Source of the DNA: Cellulosimicrobium arenosum
GTDB lineage: Bacteria > Actinomycetota > Actinomycetes > Actinomycetales > Cellulomonadaceae
Length of the DNA: 64,000 bases
Direction: 5' to 3'
Assembly (NCBI RefSeq): GCF_014837295.1
Contig: NZ_JACYHB010000009.1
Coordinates: forward strand, 95,432 to 159,431
The notes below the pieces were generated by a model. It saw nothing but the letters and a program-made list of their open reading frames with translations, was not told the origin of the DNA and did no database searches. Of the stretch, positions 18,143 to 27,259 are shown piece by piece. A program made the translations under genes and the position numbers. The first letter of the stretch is position 1, and each line of letters opens with the position of its first letter.

Positions 18143-19027
18143 TCAGCGGGCCGTCAGCGTCAGGAGCGTGGCCTCCGGACGGCACGCGAACCGGAACGGC
18201 GCGTACGGCGACGTCCCCGCGCCGGCCGAGACGTGCAGCCACGTGGAGCCCTCGCCGCCCGGCTCGTCGGGGCGCGCACCGGGCCACCCGTGCAGGCCCT
18301 TCGCCCGGCCCCGATCGAGGTCGCAGTTGGTGACGAGCGCGCCGAACCCCGGGACGCACAGCTGTCCCCCGTGCGTGTGGCCGGCGAGCACGGCGTCCGC
18401 GCCGTCGGCGTGCATCGCGTCGAGCACGCGGCGGTAGGGGGCGTGCGTGACGCCCAGGCGCAGCGTCGGGACGTCACTCGTCGAGCCCGTGGTGCCGGGC
18501 TCGGGGAAGACGTCGCGGTCGAGGTGGGGGTCGTCGACCCCGACGAGGTCGAGCTGCACGCCGCCGACCCGGAGCGAGTCCCGTCGGTTCGTCAGGTCCA
18601 CCCAGCCCGCACGGGAGAACGCGGCCGCGAGCTCCGCCGCCGGAAGGGTCGGGGGCGAGCTCGTGAGCGGGGACCTGGCGTCGGGCAGGAGGTACCTCGC
18701 CGGGTTCTTGGGCTGTGGCGCGTAGTAGTCGTTCGAGCCCATGACGAACATGCCGGGCGCACGCTCGAGCAGCGGTTCCAGGGCGGACAGCAGCGGGGCG
18801 AGCGCGTCCCGGTGGGCCATGTTGTCGCCCGTGTTCACGACGAGGTCGGGCTCGAGGTCGCCGAGGGCATGCACCCAGGCGATCTTGCGCTGCTGCGACG
18901 GGACGAGGTGCAGGTCCGAGACGTGGAGCACCCGCAGATCGCGCGCACCCGGCGGGAGCACCGGCACCGTGACGTCACGGACGGTGAAGAGCTTCGTCTC
19001 CAGGTGCGCGTAGGCGAGACCGCCCAC
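18143..19027 (-). CDS. Metallophosphoesterase (YkuE-like)
   Basis: 294 residues from GTG 19027. Calcineurin-type metal ligands in order: HVSDLHLVPSQQRK (about residue 35), NTGDNMAH, GSNDYYAP (in place of GNHD) and AGHTHGGQ near the C-terminus. An N-terminal hydrophobic stretch appears cut short: the frame continues upstream with a further hydrophobic Ala-rich segment but has no ATG/GTG before the penicillin-binding protein stop. The real start may therefore be a rarer codon just upstream, giving a membrane anchor. It follows the penicillin-binding protein by about 45 bases, so the two are probably co-transcribed. Substrate unknown; relatives act near the envelope. Confidence 0.88.
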   Translation of the reverse strand: MGGLAYAHLETKLFTVRDVTVPVLPPGARDLRVLHVSDLHLVPSQQRKIAWVHALGDLEPDLVVNTGDNMAHRDALAPLLSALEPLLERAPGMFVMGSNDYYAPQPKNPARYLLPDARSPLTSSPPTLPAAELAAAFSRAGWVDLTNRRDSLRVGGVQLDLVGVDDPHLDRDVFPEPGTTGSTSDVPTLRLGVTHAPYRRVLDAMHADGADAVLAGHTHGGQLCVPGFGALVTNCDLDRGRAKGLHGWPGARPDEPGGEGSTWLHVSAGAGTSPYAPFRFACRPEATLLTLTAR

Positions 19028-19071
19028 GGCCGCCGCGGCGAACGCACCGACGGCCCGGGCCGCGTGCGGGT

Positions 19072-21426
19072 TCAGCCGTTCCCCCCGACGAGGTCGTCGA
19101 GCAGACCGCCGAGGTCGCCGGCGTCGCGACCGACGCCGTTCCCGCGGTCGCCGCGGTCACCGCCGTCGCGACCCCCTCCGTTGTCGCCGCCGCCGCCGTC
19201 GTCACCGCCGCCGCCGTCGTCACCGCCGCCGTCGTCGTCACCACCGCCGCTGTCACCGCCGTCGTCACCGCTGTCCGCGGTGGGCCTCGGCGGCGGGGCC
19301 GGCGCGTTGACCTTGTTCCAGTCGGGGGCGCCGAACTCCTTGGCGGGCTCGCCCTTGAGGGCGCTGTCCATGTAGGCCTTCCACGTCGGCGCGGCCAACG
19401 TCGAGCCGAACCACCACCGCTGGAACTCGCCGTTGATCGTGAAGTCGCGCATCTCGACGTCGTTCTCGGCGTTCCCGATCCAGACGGCCGTCGAGACCTG
19501 GGGGGTGAAGCCCAGGAACCAGGTGTGCCGGTTGAGCTGGGACGTCCCGGTCTTGCCGGCCGACGGCCGACCGTCGAGCTGCGCCGCCTTGCCGGAGCCC
19601 TGCGTCATGACGTTGGTGAGCGCGTAGGTGACCGTGTTCGCGACCTCGGGGTCGAGCGCGTTCTTGTCGCACTTGGCCGCGGGGACGTCGAGCTCGTCAC
19701 CGGAGGAACCCACGACCTTGGTGATCGCGAGCGGCTGGCAGTAGGTGCCCCCGCTGGCGAACGTGGCGTAGGCGGCAGCCATCTGCAGCGGTGAGGAGTT
19801 CTGCGTGCCGAGCACCATGGACGGCACCATGGTGACGCCGCTCTCCTTCTGGTCCGTGATGGACGGCTGGTACCCGATCGACTCCGCGGTCGACTTGATG
19901 TCGCACAGGCGCAGCTTGCTCTCCATGTCGGCGTACGCCGTGTTGATGGAGTTGTACGTCGCCTCCAGGGCCGTGATGCTGCCCTTGCTGTCGATGCCGT
20001 CGGAGTTGCCGGGCTGCCAGGGCGTTGCCTCGTTGGGCACGTGCGCGCCGCAGAAGTCGAAGTCGGAGTTGTTCCACGCGCGGCTGTTGGCGTTGACCCG
20101 CTCGTAGAGCGAGTGGCCCTGCTTGAGCCATTCCGCGAGGACGAAGGGCTTCCACGACGACCCGGGCGAGAACCCGTTCGACGACCCGTGCGCCTGGTCG
20201 ACGCTGTAGTTCACCGCCGTCGTGTTCGGCTCCGGCTCCTCGGTCGCGTCGTAGCCACGGTTCTGCGCCATCGCCAGGATCTTCCCGGTCCCGGGCTCGA
20301 CGGACACGATCGCGTCCTCGATCTTGCTCGGGTCGTCGGGCGGGACGGCCTTCTTGGCCTGCTTCTCGGCCGCCTTCTGCATGGCCGGGTCGAGCGTCGT
20401 GTAGATGTTGAGCCCACCGCGGTACAGCAGCGCCGTGCGGTCGTCCTGCGTCTCGCCGAAGGTGGGGTCCGAGATGATGACCTTCGTGACGTAGTCGCAG
20501 AAGAACGCGGCGCCGCCGGCGGCCTGGCAGCCCACCTCGACCGGCTTGACCTTGAGGGTGTCGGCGATCGGCAGCGCGCGGCTCTCGTCGTACTCGTCCT
20601 TCGTGATGAACCCCTGCTGGTACATCGTGTTGAGGACGGTGTTGCGTCGGCTCTGCGCCTTCTCGGGGTTGCGCGTCGGGTCGTACGACCCGGGGGCCTT
20701 GGTCACTCCCGCGATCGTCGCGGCCTCCACCGCGTTCAGGTCCTTCGAGCTCTTGCTGAAGTAGTGCTGGGACGCCGTCTCGACGCCGTAGACGGACGTA
20801 CCGAACTGCGCGATGTTGAGGTACCCCTGGAGGATCTCCTCCTTGCTCATGCGCTTCTCGATCGAGATCGCCAGCTTCGCCTCGCGTGCCTTGCGGCTGA
20901 GGCTGTCCTCCTTGGCGGCCCAGATGCCGAGCTCGTCGTCATCGCGCACGGCCTGCTCGATGAGCACGTTCTTCACGTACTGCTGCGTGAGCGTCGAGGC
21001 ACCCTGCGTCGGCTTGTCGAGGAGGTTGTTGACCGCCGCGCGCGGGATGCCCTCGATGTCGACCCCGCCGTGCTCCCAGAAGCGCTTGTCCTCGATCGCG
21101 ACGACCGCGTCCTGCATGTAGGGCGAGATCTCGTCCAGCGGGACGACGATGCGGTTCTCCGTGTAGAACGTCGCGAGCTCGGTCTTGCCGTCGTTCGCGT
21201 AGATGCGCGACATCTCGGCCAGCGGACCGGGCTCGAGGTCCTCGGGGAGCTCGTCGAACACTTCGAGCGCGCTGTCCGTCGCGGTGTTCGCGCCGGCTGC
21301 GAGCGGGATGAACAGGCCCGCGGCGAGCACGCCGCCGACGCCGGACACGAGGACGAACGCCAGCAGCAGGGCGATCAACTGGTACGCGTTGATCTGCCGA
21401 CCGCGTGGACGCACAGAGGAAGCCAT
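19072..21426 (-). CDS. Bifunctional penicillin-binding protein (class A)
   Basis: 784 residues. One N-terminal membrane anchor (about 14-45). GT51 glycosyltransferase domain with catalytic Glu112 in AIEDKRFWEHGG and GASTLTQQYVKN. Transpeptidase domain with SSWK (Ser423-Lys426), the SxN motif SIN (493-495) and KTG (625-627). It polymerises and crosslinks peptidoglycan outside the membrane. After about residue 710 comes a low-complexity tail of some 65 residues made of Gly, Asp and Asn with scattered Arg, encoded by GCC/GTC triplet repeats. Such Gly/Asp or Pro-rich tails are common in actinobacterial PonA-type proteins, but this one is long and very acidic. Confidence 0.95.
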   Translation of the reverse strand: MASSVRPRGRQINAYQLIALLLAFVLVSGVGGVLAAGLFIPLAAGANTATDSALEVFDELPEDLEPGPLAEMSRIYANDGKTELATFYTENRIVVPLDEISPYMQDAVVAIEDKRFWEHGGVDIEGIPRAAVNNLLDKPTQGASTLTQQYVKNVLIEQAVRDDDELGIWAAKEDSLSRKAREAKLAISIEKRMSKEEILQGYLNIAQFGTSVYGVETASQHYFSKSSKDLNAVEAATIAGVTKAPGSYDPTRNPEKAQSRRNTVLNTMYQQGFITKDEYDESRALPIADTLKVKPVEVGCQAAGGAAFFCDYVTKVIISDPTFGETQDDRTALLYRGGLNIYTTLDPAMQKAAEKQAKKAVPPDDPSKIEDAIVSVEPGTGKILAMAQNRGYDATEEPEPNTTAVNYSVDQAHGSSNGFSPGSSWKPFVLAEWLKQGHSLYERVNANSRAWNNSDFDFCGAHVPNEATPWQPGNSDGIDSKGSITALEATYNSINTAYADMESKLRLCDIKSTAESIGYQPSITDQKESGVTMVPSMVLGTQNSSPLQMAAAYATFASGGTYCQPLAITKVVGSSGDELDVPAAKCDKNALDPEVANTVTYALTNVMTQGSGKAAQLDGRPSAGKTGTSQLNRHTWFLGFTPQVSTAVWIGNAENDVEMRDFTINGEFQRWWFGSTLAAPTWKAYMDSALKGEPAKEFGAPDWNKVNAPAPPPRPTADSGDDGGDSGGGDDDGGGDDGGGGDDGGGGDNGGGRDGGDRGDRGNGVGRDAGDLGGLLDDLVGGNG

Positions 21427-21535
21427 GGTTCCACCCTAAAGGAGGGCCATGGGCGCGGCCCGGGTGCCGGCGGCGCAGCGGTGTGCGGGTTGTGTGAGCA
21501 TCCCGTACATCCCTCTCGGCCGCTACGCTCGCCCC

Positions 21536-21700
21536 ATGGCAACCACCTGGGAGTACGCGACCATCCCCCTGATCATCCACAACACGAAGGCGGTCCTCGA
21601 CCAGTGGGGCTCCGACGGCTGGGAGCTCGTCCAGGTCGTCACCGGGCCCGACGGGAACGGGCTGGTGGCATACCTCAAGCGACCCACCGGGGACAAGTAG
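21536..21700 (+). CDS. DUF4177-type small protein
   Basis: 54 residues: an N-terminal strand MATTWEYATIPLI, then DQWGSDGWELVQVV, the W-E-Y...GWELV pattern of the DUF4177 family. Function unknown. ATG 21536 sits six bases behind TACGCT (21524-21529), so it is likely a leaderless transcript. Its TAG shares its last base with the GTG of the RidA gene, so the two are coupled. Confidence 0.82.
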   Translation: MATTWEYATIPLIIHNTKAVLDQWGSDGWELVQVVTGPDGNGLVAYLKRPTGDK

Positions 21701-22209
21701 TGGACGCGGCACCGGCCGGCGCGGCGGGTTCGGCCCCCGGTACGGTCGCTGCGCGTCTCGCCGAGCTCGGCATCACCCTGCCCGGGGTCGCGAAGCCCGT
21801 GGCCGCCTACGTGCCGGCCGTCCGCACGGGTCGGTATGTCTGGACGTCCGGCCAGCTCGCGTTCGTCGACGGGGCTCTCCCCGCGACGGGCAAGGTCGGG
21901 CACGGCGAGGGCCTCGTCCCGCCCGACGACGCGGCGCACCTCGCGCGGTTGTGCGCGCTCAACGCGCTCGCCGCCGTGCACGACGTCGTCGGCTCCCTGG
22001 ACCAGGTCGTGCGGGTCGTCAAGGTGGTCGGGTTCGTCGCGAGCGACCCGTCGTTCACCGGCCAGCCAGCCGTGGTCAACGGCGCGAGCACGATCCTCGG
22101 GGAGATCTTCGGCCAGGCGGGCGTGCACGCCCGCAGCGCCGTCGGGGTCGCCGTCCTTCCCCTGGACGCCCCGGTCGAGGTCGAGCTGGTCGTCGAGGTC
22201 GCCGACTGA
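21700..22209 (+). CDS. RidA/YjgF family protein
   Basis: 169 residues from GTG 21700. The C-terminal 140 residues are a YjgF fold: VRTGRYVWTSGQLAFVDG, a central helix ALNALAAVHDVVGSLDQVV, VVKVVGFVASDPSF, and the closing ARSAVGVAVLPLDAPVEVEL, where Arg is the usual substrate carboxylate ligand. Typical RidA proteins (about 130 residues) remove reactive enamines/imines made by PLP enzymes; this longer actinobacterial subtype may differ. It is coupled to the DUF4177 gene and is followed, convergently, by the Crp-like gene. Confidence 0.88.
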   Translation: MDAAPAGAAGSAPGTVAARLAELGITLPGVAKPVAAYVPAVRTGRYVWTSGQLAFVDGALPATGKVGHGEGLVPPDDAAHLARLCALNALAAVHDVVGSLDQVVRVVKVVGFVASDPSFTGQPAVVNGASTILGEIFGQAGVHARSAVGVAVLPLDAPVEVELVVEVAD

Positions 22210-22250
22210 CCGGTGCCCGGCCCACGCCGGGCGCGTGCCCCCGGAGGGGG

Positions 22251-22928
22251 TCAGCGCGCGCGACGCTCCAGGCGGTCGAGGTCCAGCAGGACGACGGCGC
22301 GGCCCTCGCGCCGGACCCAGCCGCGGGTCGCGAAGTCGGCGAGCGCCTTGTTCACGGTCTCGCGCGACGCGCCGACGAGCTGCGCGAGCTCTTCCTGGGT
22401 GAGGTCGTGCGCGACGCGCACCCCCTCGTCGGTCTCCTCGCCGAACCGCGTCGACAGGTCGAGCAGGGCCTTGGCGACGCGTCCGGGGACGTCGGAGAAC
22501 ACGAGGTCCGCGAGCGTCTCGTTGGTGCGTCGCAGGCGGCGCGCCAGGGCCTCGAGCAGGTGCTTGGCGACGCTCGGGTGCTTCTCGATCCACGCGACGA
22601 GCTGCTCGTGGCCGAGCTCGTAGATGACGGAGTCCGCGACCGAGCTGGCGGTGGCGGTGCGCGGGCCCGGGTCGAACAGGGACAGCTCGCCGAACATCTC
22701 GCCCGGGCCGAGGATCGAGAGCAGGTTCTCGCGGCCGTCGTTCGAGCGACGGCCGAGCTTGATCTTGCCGGTCGCGATCACGTAGAGGCGGTCCCCGGGC
22801 TCGCCCTCGCGGAACAGCACGTCACCGCGGGTGAGCTCGACCTGCTGCATCGACTCGAACAGGGTGCGGGTCTCGTCCGCGTCCATCGTCGCGAACAGGG
22901 GTGCGGAGAGCACAACGTCGTCGTCCAC
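22251..22928 (-). CDS. Crp/Fnr family regulator (GlxR-like)
   Basis: 225 residues. Cyclic-nucleotide-binding domain: LFREGEPGDRLYVIATGKIKLG and the phosphate-binding cassette FGELSLFDPGPRTATA. C-terminal winged helix: LTQEELAQLVGASRETVNKALADF, with recognition residues R-E-T-V-N-K as in actinobacterial Crp/GlxR, a global cAMP-dependent regulator. Start GTG 22928 (AAGGA six bases upstream) gives the family length and the family start DDDVVLSAPLF; the ATG at 22967 would add 13 foreign residues. It is divergent from nth, as is common in actinobacteria. Confidence 0.93.
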   Translation of the reverse strand: MDDDVVLSAPLFATMDADETRTLFESMQQVELTRGDVLFREGEPGDRLYVIATGKIKLGRRSNDGRENLLSILGPGEMFGELSLFDPGPRTATASSVADSVIYELGHEQLVAWIEKHPSVAKHLLEALARRLRRTNETLADLVFSDVPGRVAKALLDLSTRFGEETDEGVRVAHDLTQEELAQLVGASRETVNKALADFATRGWVRREGRAVVLLDLDRLERRAR

Positions 22929-23037
22929 GCGGAATCCTTCGTCTCGACCGACAATCTTCCAGGACAAGTCTGCCCTACCGCCGCAACTCCGGGCGCACGC
23001 GCGGGCCGGTGTCGGACCATGAGGCTAGCGTGGGGCT

Positions 23038-23754
23038 GTGAGCCACGCCGAACCCCGCGCCGTCGAGCCCGAGTCGCACCTGGCCCTGGTACGCCGGGCG
23101 CGGCGCACCGACCGTGCGCTCGCGCAGACGTATCCGGACGCGCACTGCGAGCTGGACTTCACGACCCCGCTCGAGCTCTTGATCGCGACGGTGCTCTCGG
23201 CGCAGACGACCGACAAGCGCGTCAACCTCACGACGCCCGAGCTGTTCGCGTCGTACCCCGACGCGGCGGCCTACGCGGGGGCCGAGAGGGCAGAGCTCGA
23301 GGACATCCTGCGCCCCACGGGGTTCTTCCGGGCCAAGACGCAGTCGGTGATCGGGATCGGGCAGGCGCTCGTCGACCGGTTCGGCGGGGAGGTCCCGGCA
23401 CGTCTCGAGGACCTCGTCACGCTGCCCGGCGTCGGCCGCAAGACGGCGAACGTCGTCCTGGGCAACGCGTTCGGGATTCCCGGCCTCACCGTCGACACGC
23501 ACTTCGGCCGGCTGGTGCGTCGTCTCGGCTGGACCGACGAGGAGGATCCGGTCAAGGTCGAGCAGGCCGTCGGGGAGCTCGTGGAGAAGAAGGAGTGGAC
23601 CATGCTGTCCCACCGCCTGATATTCCACGGTCGGCGGGTGTGCTTCTCTCGACGGCCGGCGTGCGGTGCGTGCAGCATCGCGCGCTGGTGCCCGTCGGCA
23701 GGGATCGGGGAGACGGACCCGATCAAGGCGGAGAAGCTCGTCAAGACGGGCTGA
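23038..23754 (+). CDS. nth: Endonuclease III
   Basis: 238 residues. DNA glycosylase/AP lyase of base-excision repair for oxidised pyrimidines. Helix-hairpin-helix [12 protein letters not shown] with catalytic Lys135; catalytic Asp153 in [13 protein letters not shown]; [4Fe-4S] ligands Cys202, 209, 212 and 218 with C-x6-C-x2-C-x5-C spacing. GTG 23038 is six bases behind TAGCGT (23026-23031), so the mRNA is probably leaderless. It overlaps nothing; its 3' end faces the hydrolase gene seven bases away. Confidence 0.96.
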   Translation: MSHAEPRAVEPESHLALVRRARRTDRALAQTYPDAHCELDFTTPLELLIATVLSAQTTDKRVNLTTPELFASYPDAAAYAGAERAELEDILRPTGFFRAKTQSVIGIGQALVDRFGGEVPARLEDLVTLPGVGRKTANVVLGNAFGIPGLTVDTHFGRLVRRLGWTDEEDPVKVEQAVGELVEKKEWTMLSHRLIFHGRRVCFSRRPACGACSIARWCPSAGIGETDPIKAEKLVKTG

Positions 23755-23761
23755 CGCCCTG

Positions 23762-24700
23762 TCAGTCGCGCGGAAGCCGCGCCAACCAGTCGAGCAGGAT
23801 GTCGGCGACCTCGTCGGGTGCCTCCTCGGGAAGGAAGTGCCCGGCGTCGGGCAGGACCTCGAACCGGAAGTCGCGCGCGAGCGCTGCCCCGTCCGCGTCC
23901 GCGAGCTCGCGCCGGAGCAACCCGTCGCGCCCGCCGTGCACCTGCAGCGCGGGCACGTCCACCGGACGCCGCAGGGCGTTGCGGAAGCGGCGTCCGTCCG
24001 GACGCGGCGTCGACCGGACCGCCCAGCGCAGCGACTCCATCGCGGTGTGGGCGGCGAACGGGATGCGCATGGCCTCGCGGTAGCAGGCGACGACGTCGTC
24101 GTCGAAGGGGGAGGCCGCGCCGTCGGCGAGGAACCGGTCGACCATGTCGCCCTGCACGAGCGAACGTTCCGGCAGCGTCGGCACCTGGAAGAACGCGAGC
24201 CGCCGCCGCGCGACCGGCGTGAGCAGGCGCTGCGCCGAGACGTGCACGCGGACCGGGTGCGGCGCGGACAGCGCACCGACGCCGGCGGTGACCGCGGGCT
24301 GGAGGGCTGCCATCGCCCACGCGAGGGTGCCCCCGGTCCCGTGCCCGACGACGACCGCGCGGCTCGCCCCGAGCGAGCGGATCACGCCCGCGATGTCACG
24401 CGTCCGCGTCGGGGCGTCGTAGCCACGGGGAGGCTTGTCGGACGCCCCGACCCCGCGCACGTCCATGGCCGCGACCCGGTACCCCGCTGCGGCGAGGGGC
24501 TCGATCTGGTGACGCCACGCCCACCAGTACTGCGGGAAGGAGTGCAGGAGGACGACGAGGGGCGGCCCCGGGGAGCGCGGGCTGCGACCCGACGTGCCCG
24601 CGAGCGCGACGTGGAACCGGGCCCCGTTCGCCGGCACGAACTCGTGGCGCCACGGCCCGTCGGGTAGTGCGCAGGTGAAGTCGCTGGGGTCCGTCGTCAC
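23762..24700 (-). CDS. Alpha/beta-fold hydrolase with atypical nucleophile elbow
   Basis: 312 residues. Epoxide hydrolase/haloalkane dehalogenase-like fold: oxyanion segment [35 protein letters not shown], the elbow [13 protein letters not shown], an acid in HGGRDGLL and the closing His in [12 protein letters not shown]. At the elbow the residue after GH, normally Asp or Ser, is Gly121, so the standard nucleophile is missing. The family call is firm; catalysis is doubtful. GTG 24700 overlaps the glnR stop (GTGA), so it is co-translated with the nitrogen regulator. Confidence 0.85.
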   Translation of the reverse strand: MTTDPSDFTCALPDGPWRHEFVPANGARFHVALAGTSGRSPRSPGPPLVVLLHSFPQYWWAWRHQIEPLAAAGYRVAAMDVRGVGASDKPPRGYDAPTRTRDIAGVIRSLGASRAVVVGHGTGGTLAWAMAALQPAVTAGVGALSAPHPVRVHVSAQRLLTPVARRRLAFFQVPTLPERSLVQGDMVDRFLADGAASPFDDDVVACYREAMRIPFAAHTAMESLRWAVRSTPRPDGRRFRNALRRPVDVPALQVHGGRDGLLRRELADADGAALARDFRFEVLPDAGHFLPEEAPDEVADILLDWLARLPRD

Positions 24701-25452
24701 CCGGACGAACCCACCGGGGTGCCGGTGCCGTCGTCCGCCCTGACGCCGGAGGGCTCGGGGTCGGCCACGGGCCGACGTTCCTTCGGCGGATCGAACCGGT
24801 AGCCGACGTTGCGCACGGTCCCGATGAGCTGCTCGTGCTCGGGCCCGAGCTTGGCGCGCAGCCTCCGCACGTGCACGTCGACGGTACGGGTGCCCCCGTA
24901 GTAGTCGTAGCCCCACACCTCCTGCAGGAGCTGGGCGCGGGTGAACACGCGCCCCGGGTGCTGCACGAGGTACTTGAGGAGCTCGAACTCCTTGTAGGTC
25001 AGGTCGATCGGTCGGCCCCGCAGCCGCGCGGTGTATCCGCTCGCGTCGATGGCGAGCTCGCCCGCGGAGATCTCCTGCGGCGCGCTGTCGTTCGATCCCG
25101 CGGCCGAGCGCTCGACCACCAGGCGCAGCCGAGCCTCCACCTCCGCCGGGCCCGCGCTCTCGAGCAGGAGCTCGTCCGCGCCCCACTCCGCGGTCACCAC
25201 CGTCAGCCCCCCCTCGGTCAGGACGAGGACGAGCGGCACGGTGAGCCCGGTCGCCTGCAGCAGGCGGCACGTCGTGCGCGCCGCGGCGAGGTCACGACGA
25301 GCGTCCAGCAGCACGATGTCCGAGTCCGGCGCGTCCACGAGCGCGGACGGTTCCATCGGGAGGACGCGGATGCGGTGCGAGAGCAGCCCGAGCGCGGGCA
25401 GGACCTCGACAGAGCCCCCGGTCGCGGGGGTGAGGATCAGCAGGTCCGCCAT
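24697..25452 (-). CDS. glnR: Orphan OmpR-type response regulator GlnR
   Basis: 251 residues. The N-terminal receiver-like domain shows the GlnR features [38 protein letters not shown] with the conserved Asp50, [19 protein letters not shown] and [12 protein letters not shown]. The C-terminal winged helix is nearly the actinobacterial GlnR consensus: [57 protein letters not shown]. It is the global regulator of nitrogen assimilation (glnA, amtB, nir genes) and works without a partner kinase; none is encoded here. ATG follows AAGAAGGAGGTG. The last 25 residues are a non-conserved tail. Confidence 0.93.
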   Translation of the reverse strand: MADLLILTPATGGSVEVLPALGLLSHRIRVLPMEPSALVDAPDSDIVLLDARRDLAAARTTCRLLQATGLTVPLVLVLTEGGLTVVTAEWGADELLLESAGPAEVEARLRLVVERSAAGSNDSAPQEISAGELAIDASGYTARLRGRPIDLTYKEFELLKYLVQHPGRVFTRAQLLQEVWGYDYYGGTRTVDVHVRRLRAKLGPEHEQLIGTVRNVGYRFDPPKERRPVADPEPSGVRADDGTGTPVGSSG

Positions 25453-25675
25453 CCGGCACCTCCTTCTTCCGGGACCGGGCCGAAACCGTCCCGATCGTGC
25501 CGGTGCCGCCGTCGTGCGGCCCCGTCCGTGGTGGTTACCGTATCGCGTGACCGGGGTGGAGGTGGAAGCGTCTCAGCGTTCTGCGGACGTGGCCAGGACC
25601 GGATCTGCGAGACTCTGAGGCGTGCAGCCCGACCCGATCTCCTCGCCGACGCCCCGAGCGGGGTGCTGACCGCCC

Positions 25676-26410
25676 GTGGATCTCTCGACCCGCGCCGTCG
25701 TCACGGCGTGCCTGGCCGCCGGTGTCGCGGTCGCCGCATACTTCGGACCCGTACCGCTCGCCGCCGCGGCAGCCGCGCTCGCGCTCGTGGTCGCCGTCGG
25801 GTGGCCCCGGCTGCTCGACGTCCCCGTCCACGGCGGTACCCGCGTGGTCGTGGCGCTCGCCGGCCTCGGGGCCGTCGGCGCCACGGCCGCCACGCGGGGC
25901 GAGCCCGCGCTGCGTCACCTGCCGGTCGTGCTCGCGCTCGCCGTGGTGCTGGCGTTCGTCGCCGAGCTGCTGCGCCGCGACGGCCGCCCCCGGCTCGTCG
26001 AGTCGCTGAGCGGCACCGTGAGCGGCATCGTCGTCGCCACGTCCTGCGCCGGATGGATCGCGACCGGGAGGACCGACGCCGGCGCGTCCCTCGTCGTCAC
26101 GTGCGCCGTGGCGCTCGCGATCGCGTCCGCCGTCTCGGCGCTCCCGCTGGGGCTGTGGGCGGGCGGGCTGGCGACGCTCGCGCTCGCCGTCGTCGCGGGC
26201 GGGGCCGTCGGTTGGGCGATGCCGGACCTGGACATGCAGAGCGGTGCCTGGTCGGGCGTGGTGGCAGGACTGCTGGTCGCGTCGCTCCACGCGTTGTTCG
26301 ACCAGCTCCCGGACCTGCGCGGTCGCCTCGGCGCGCTCTCGGCGTCCGCGCTCCCGGTCGCGGTCGGGGGCACGCTGATCTTCGTCGTGGGGCGTGTCAT
26401 CGTCGGGTGA
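25676..26410 (+). CDS. Multipass membrane protein, function unknown
   Basis: 244 residues with about seven or eight membrane segments rich in Ala, Val and Gly and few charged residues. The loops are short; the longest, near residues 175-200, contains MPDLDMQSGAW. No catalytic or transport motif is recognised. GTG start at 25676, chosen because the first helix begins at once (STRAVVTACLAAG). It lies divergent from glnR with 223 bases between, where I see no clear operator. Confidence 0.72.
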   Translation: MDLSTRAVVTACLAAGVAVAAYFGPVPLAAAAAALALVVAVGWPRLLDVPVHGGTRVVVALAGLGAVGATAATRGEPALRHLPVVLALAVVLAFVAELLRRDGRPRLVESLSGTVSGIVVATSCAGWIATGRTDAGASLVVTCAVALAIASAVSALPLGLWAGGLATLALAVVAGGAVGWAMPDLDMQSGAWSGVVAGLLVASLHALFDQLPDLRGRLGALSASALPVAVGGTLIFVVGRVIVG

Positions 26411-26450
26411 CTTCCGGACCGAGCCCTCCCGGCCGGTAGGATCTGACCCC

Positions 26451-26564
26451 ATGAGCCCGCACACTCTCGAGCTGATCTTCCTCGGACTCCTCCTCGCGGC
26501 GACGGTGACCATCATGTGGTTCGCCGGCTACGTCGTCTACAAGCTCTACCGGGGACAGCGGTGA
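26451..26564 (+). CDS. Small single-pass membrane protein (37 residues)
   Basis: Begins MSPHTLELIFLGLLL, then a hydrophobic helix through MWFAGYVVYK and a basic end YRGQR, so an inside-positive C-terminus is likely. A -10 element TAGGAT (26437-26442) lies eight bases before the ATG, supporting real expression. No function can be assigned. It is followed 34 bases later by the nitrobindin-like gene. Confidence 0.7.
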   Translation: MSPHTLELIFLGLLLAATVTIMWFAGYVVYKLYRGQR

Positions 26565-26598
26565 CCTCGTCCCGACCCGCCGCCCGGAGGTAGCGACC

Positions 26599-27210
26599 GT
26601 GCCGTTCGAGTTCCCGGAGGGCCTCGCGCCCGAGGTGTACCCGCTCGCCTGGCTCGTCGGCCGGTGGCGCGGCGAGGGCCGCATCAGTTACCCCGGCATC
26701 GAGGAGAAGGCCTTCGTCCAGGACCTCGTGCTCGACCACGACGGCGGCCCCTACCTGCGGTACGAGTCGACGCTGCGCGTCGTCCACGACCCTGCGGACC
26801 CCGCCGACCCCACGGACGCCGCTCCGGAGGACGGCGGCTGGCCCGAGCGCGACCCCGCGGCGCTGGACGCCGCCGCGTCGACCGGGGACGTCTGGTCCAC
26901 CGAGACGGGCTACTGGCGCGTGTCCACCGAGCGGCCCGCGGAGCTGGAGGCCGACCGGCACCCGGTCGAGGTCCTGCTCGCGGACCCTGCCGGTCGGGTC
27001 TCGGTCTATCTCGGGGCGGTCGGCAACGGCCGCGTGGACCTGGCGAGCGACCTGATCGCGCGCACCTCGACGGCGTCGGACGTCACGGCGTCCAAGCGGC
27101 TGTTCGGCCTCGTCGAGGGCCGGCTGCTGTGGGTGTGGGAATTGGCGGCCTTCGGCGAACCGTTGCAGTCGTACGCGTCCGCGCGGCTCGACCGCCGCCC
27201 GGCAGACTGA
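26599..27210 (+). CDS. Nitrobindin-like beta-barrel protein (FABP/DUF1794 family)
   Basis: 203 residues. The family signature is near the N-terminus: LAWLVGRWRGEGRISYPGI (G-x-W-x-G-x-G-x3-YP). The C-terminal strands LVEGRLLWVWELAAFGEPLQ and ASARLDR complete the barrel. Nitrobindins bind heme and isomerise or scavenge reactive nitrogen species, using a proximal His in a PLQ-x-H-L-S-A-type motif. Here the matching stretch reads PLQSYASA, so that His appears to be Tyr. A 25-residue Asp/Pro-rich insertion occurs near residues 60-90. GTG start with CGGAGG. It sits just upstream of ygfZ, a common actinobacterial pairing. Confidence 0.82.
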   Translation: MPFEFPEGLAPEVYPLAWLVGRWRGEGRISYPGIEEKAFVQDLVLDHDGGPYLRYESTLRVVHDPADPADPTDAAPEDGGWPERDPAALDAAASTGDVWSTETGYWRVSTERPAELEADRHPVEVLLADPAGRVSVYLGAVGNGRVDLASDLIARTSTASDVTASKRLFGLVEGRLLWVWELAAFGEPLQSYASARLDRRPAD

Positions 27211-27259
27211 CGCAGATCGACGCGCTGCCCCTCACCCGGGCGACGACCGAGGAGGAACT

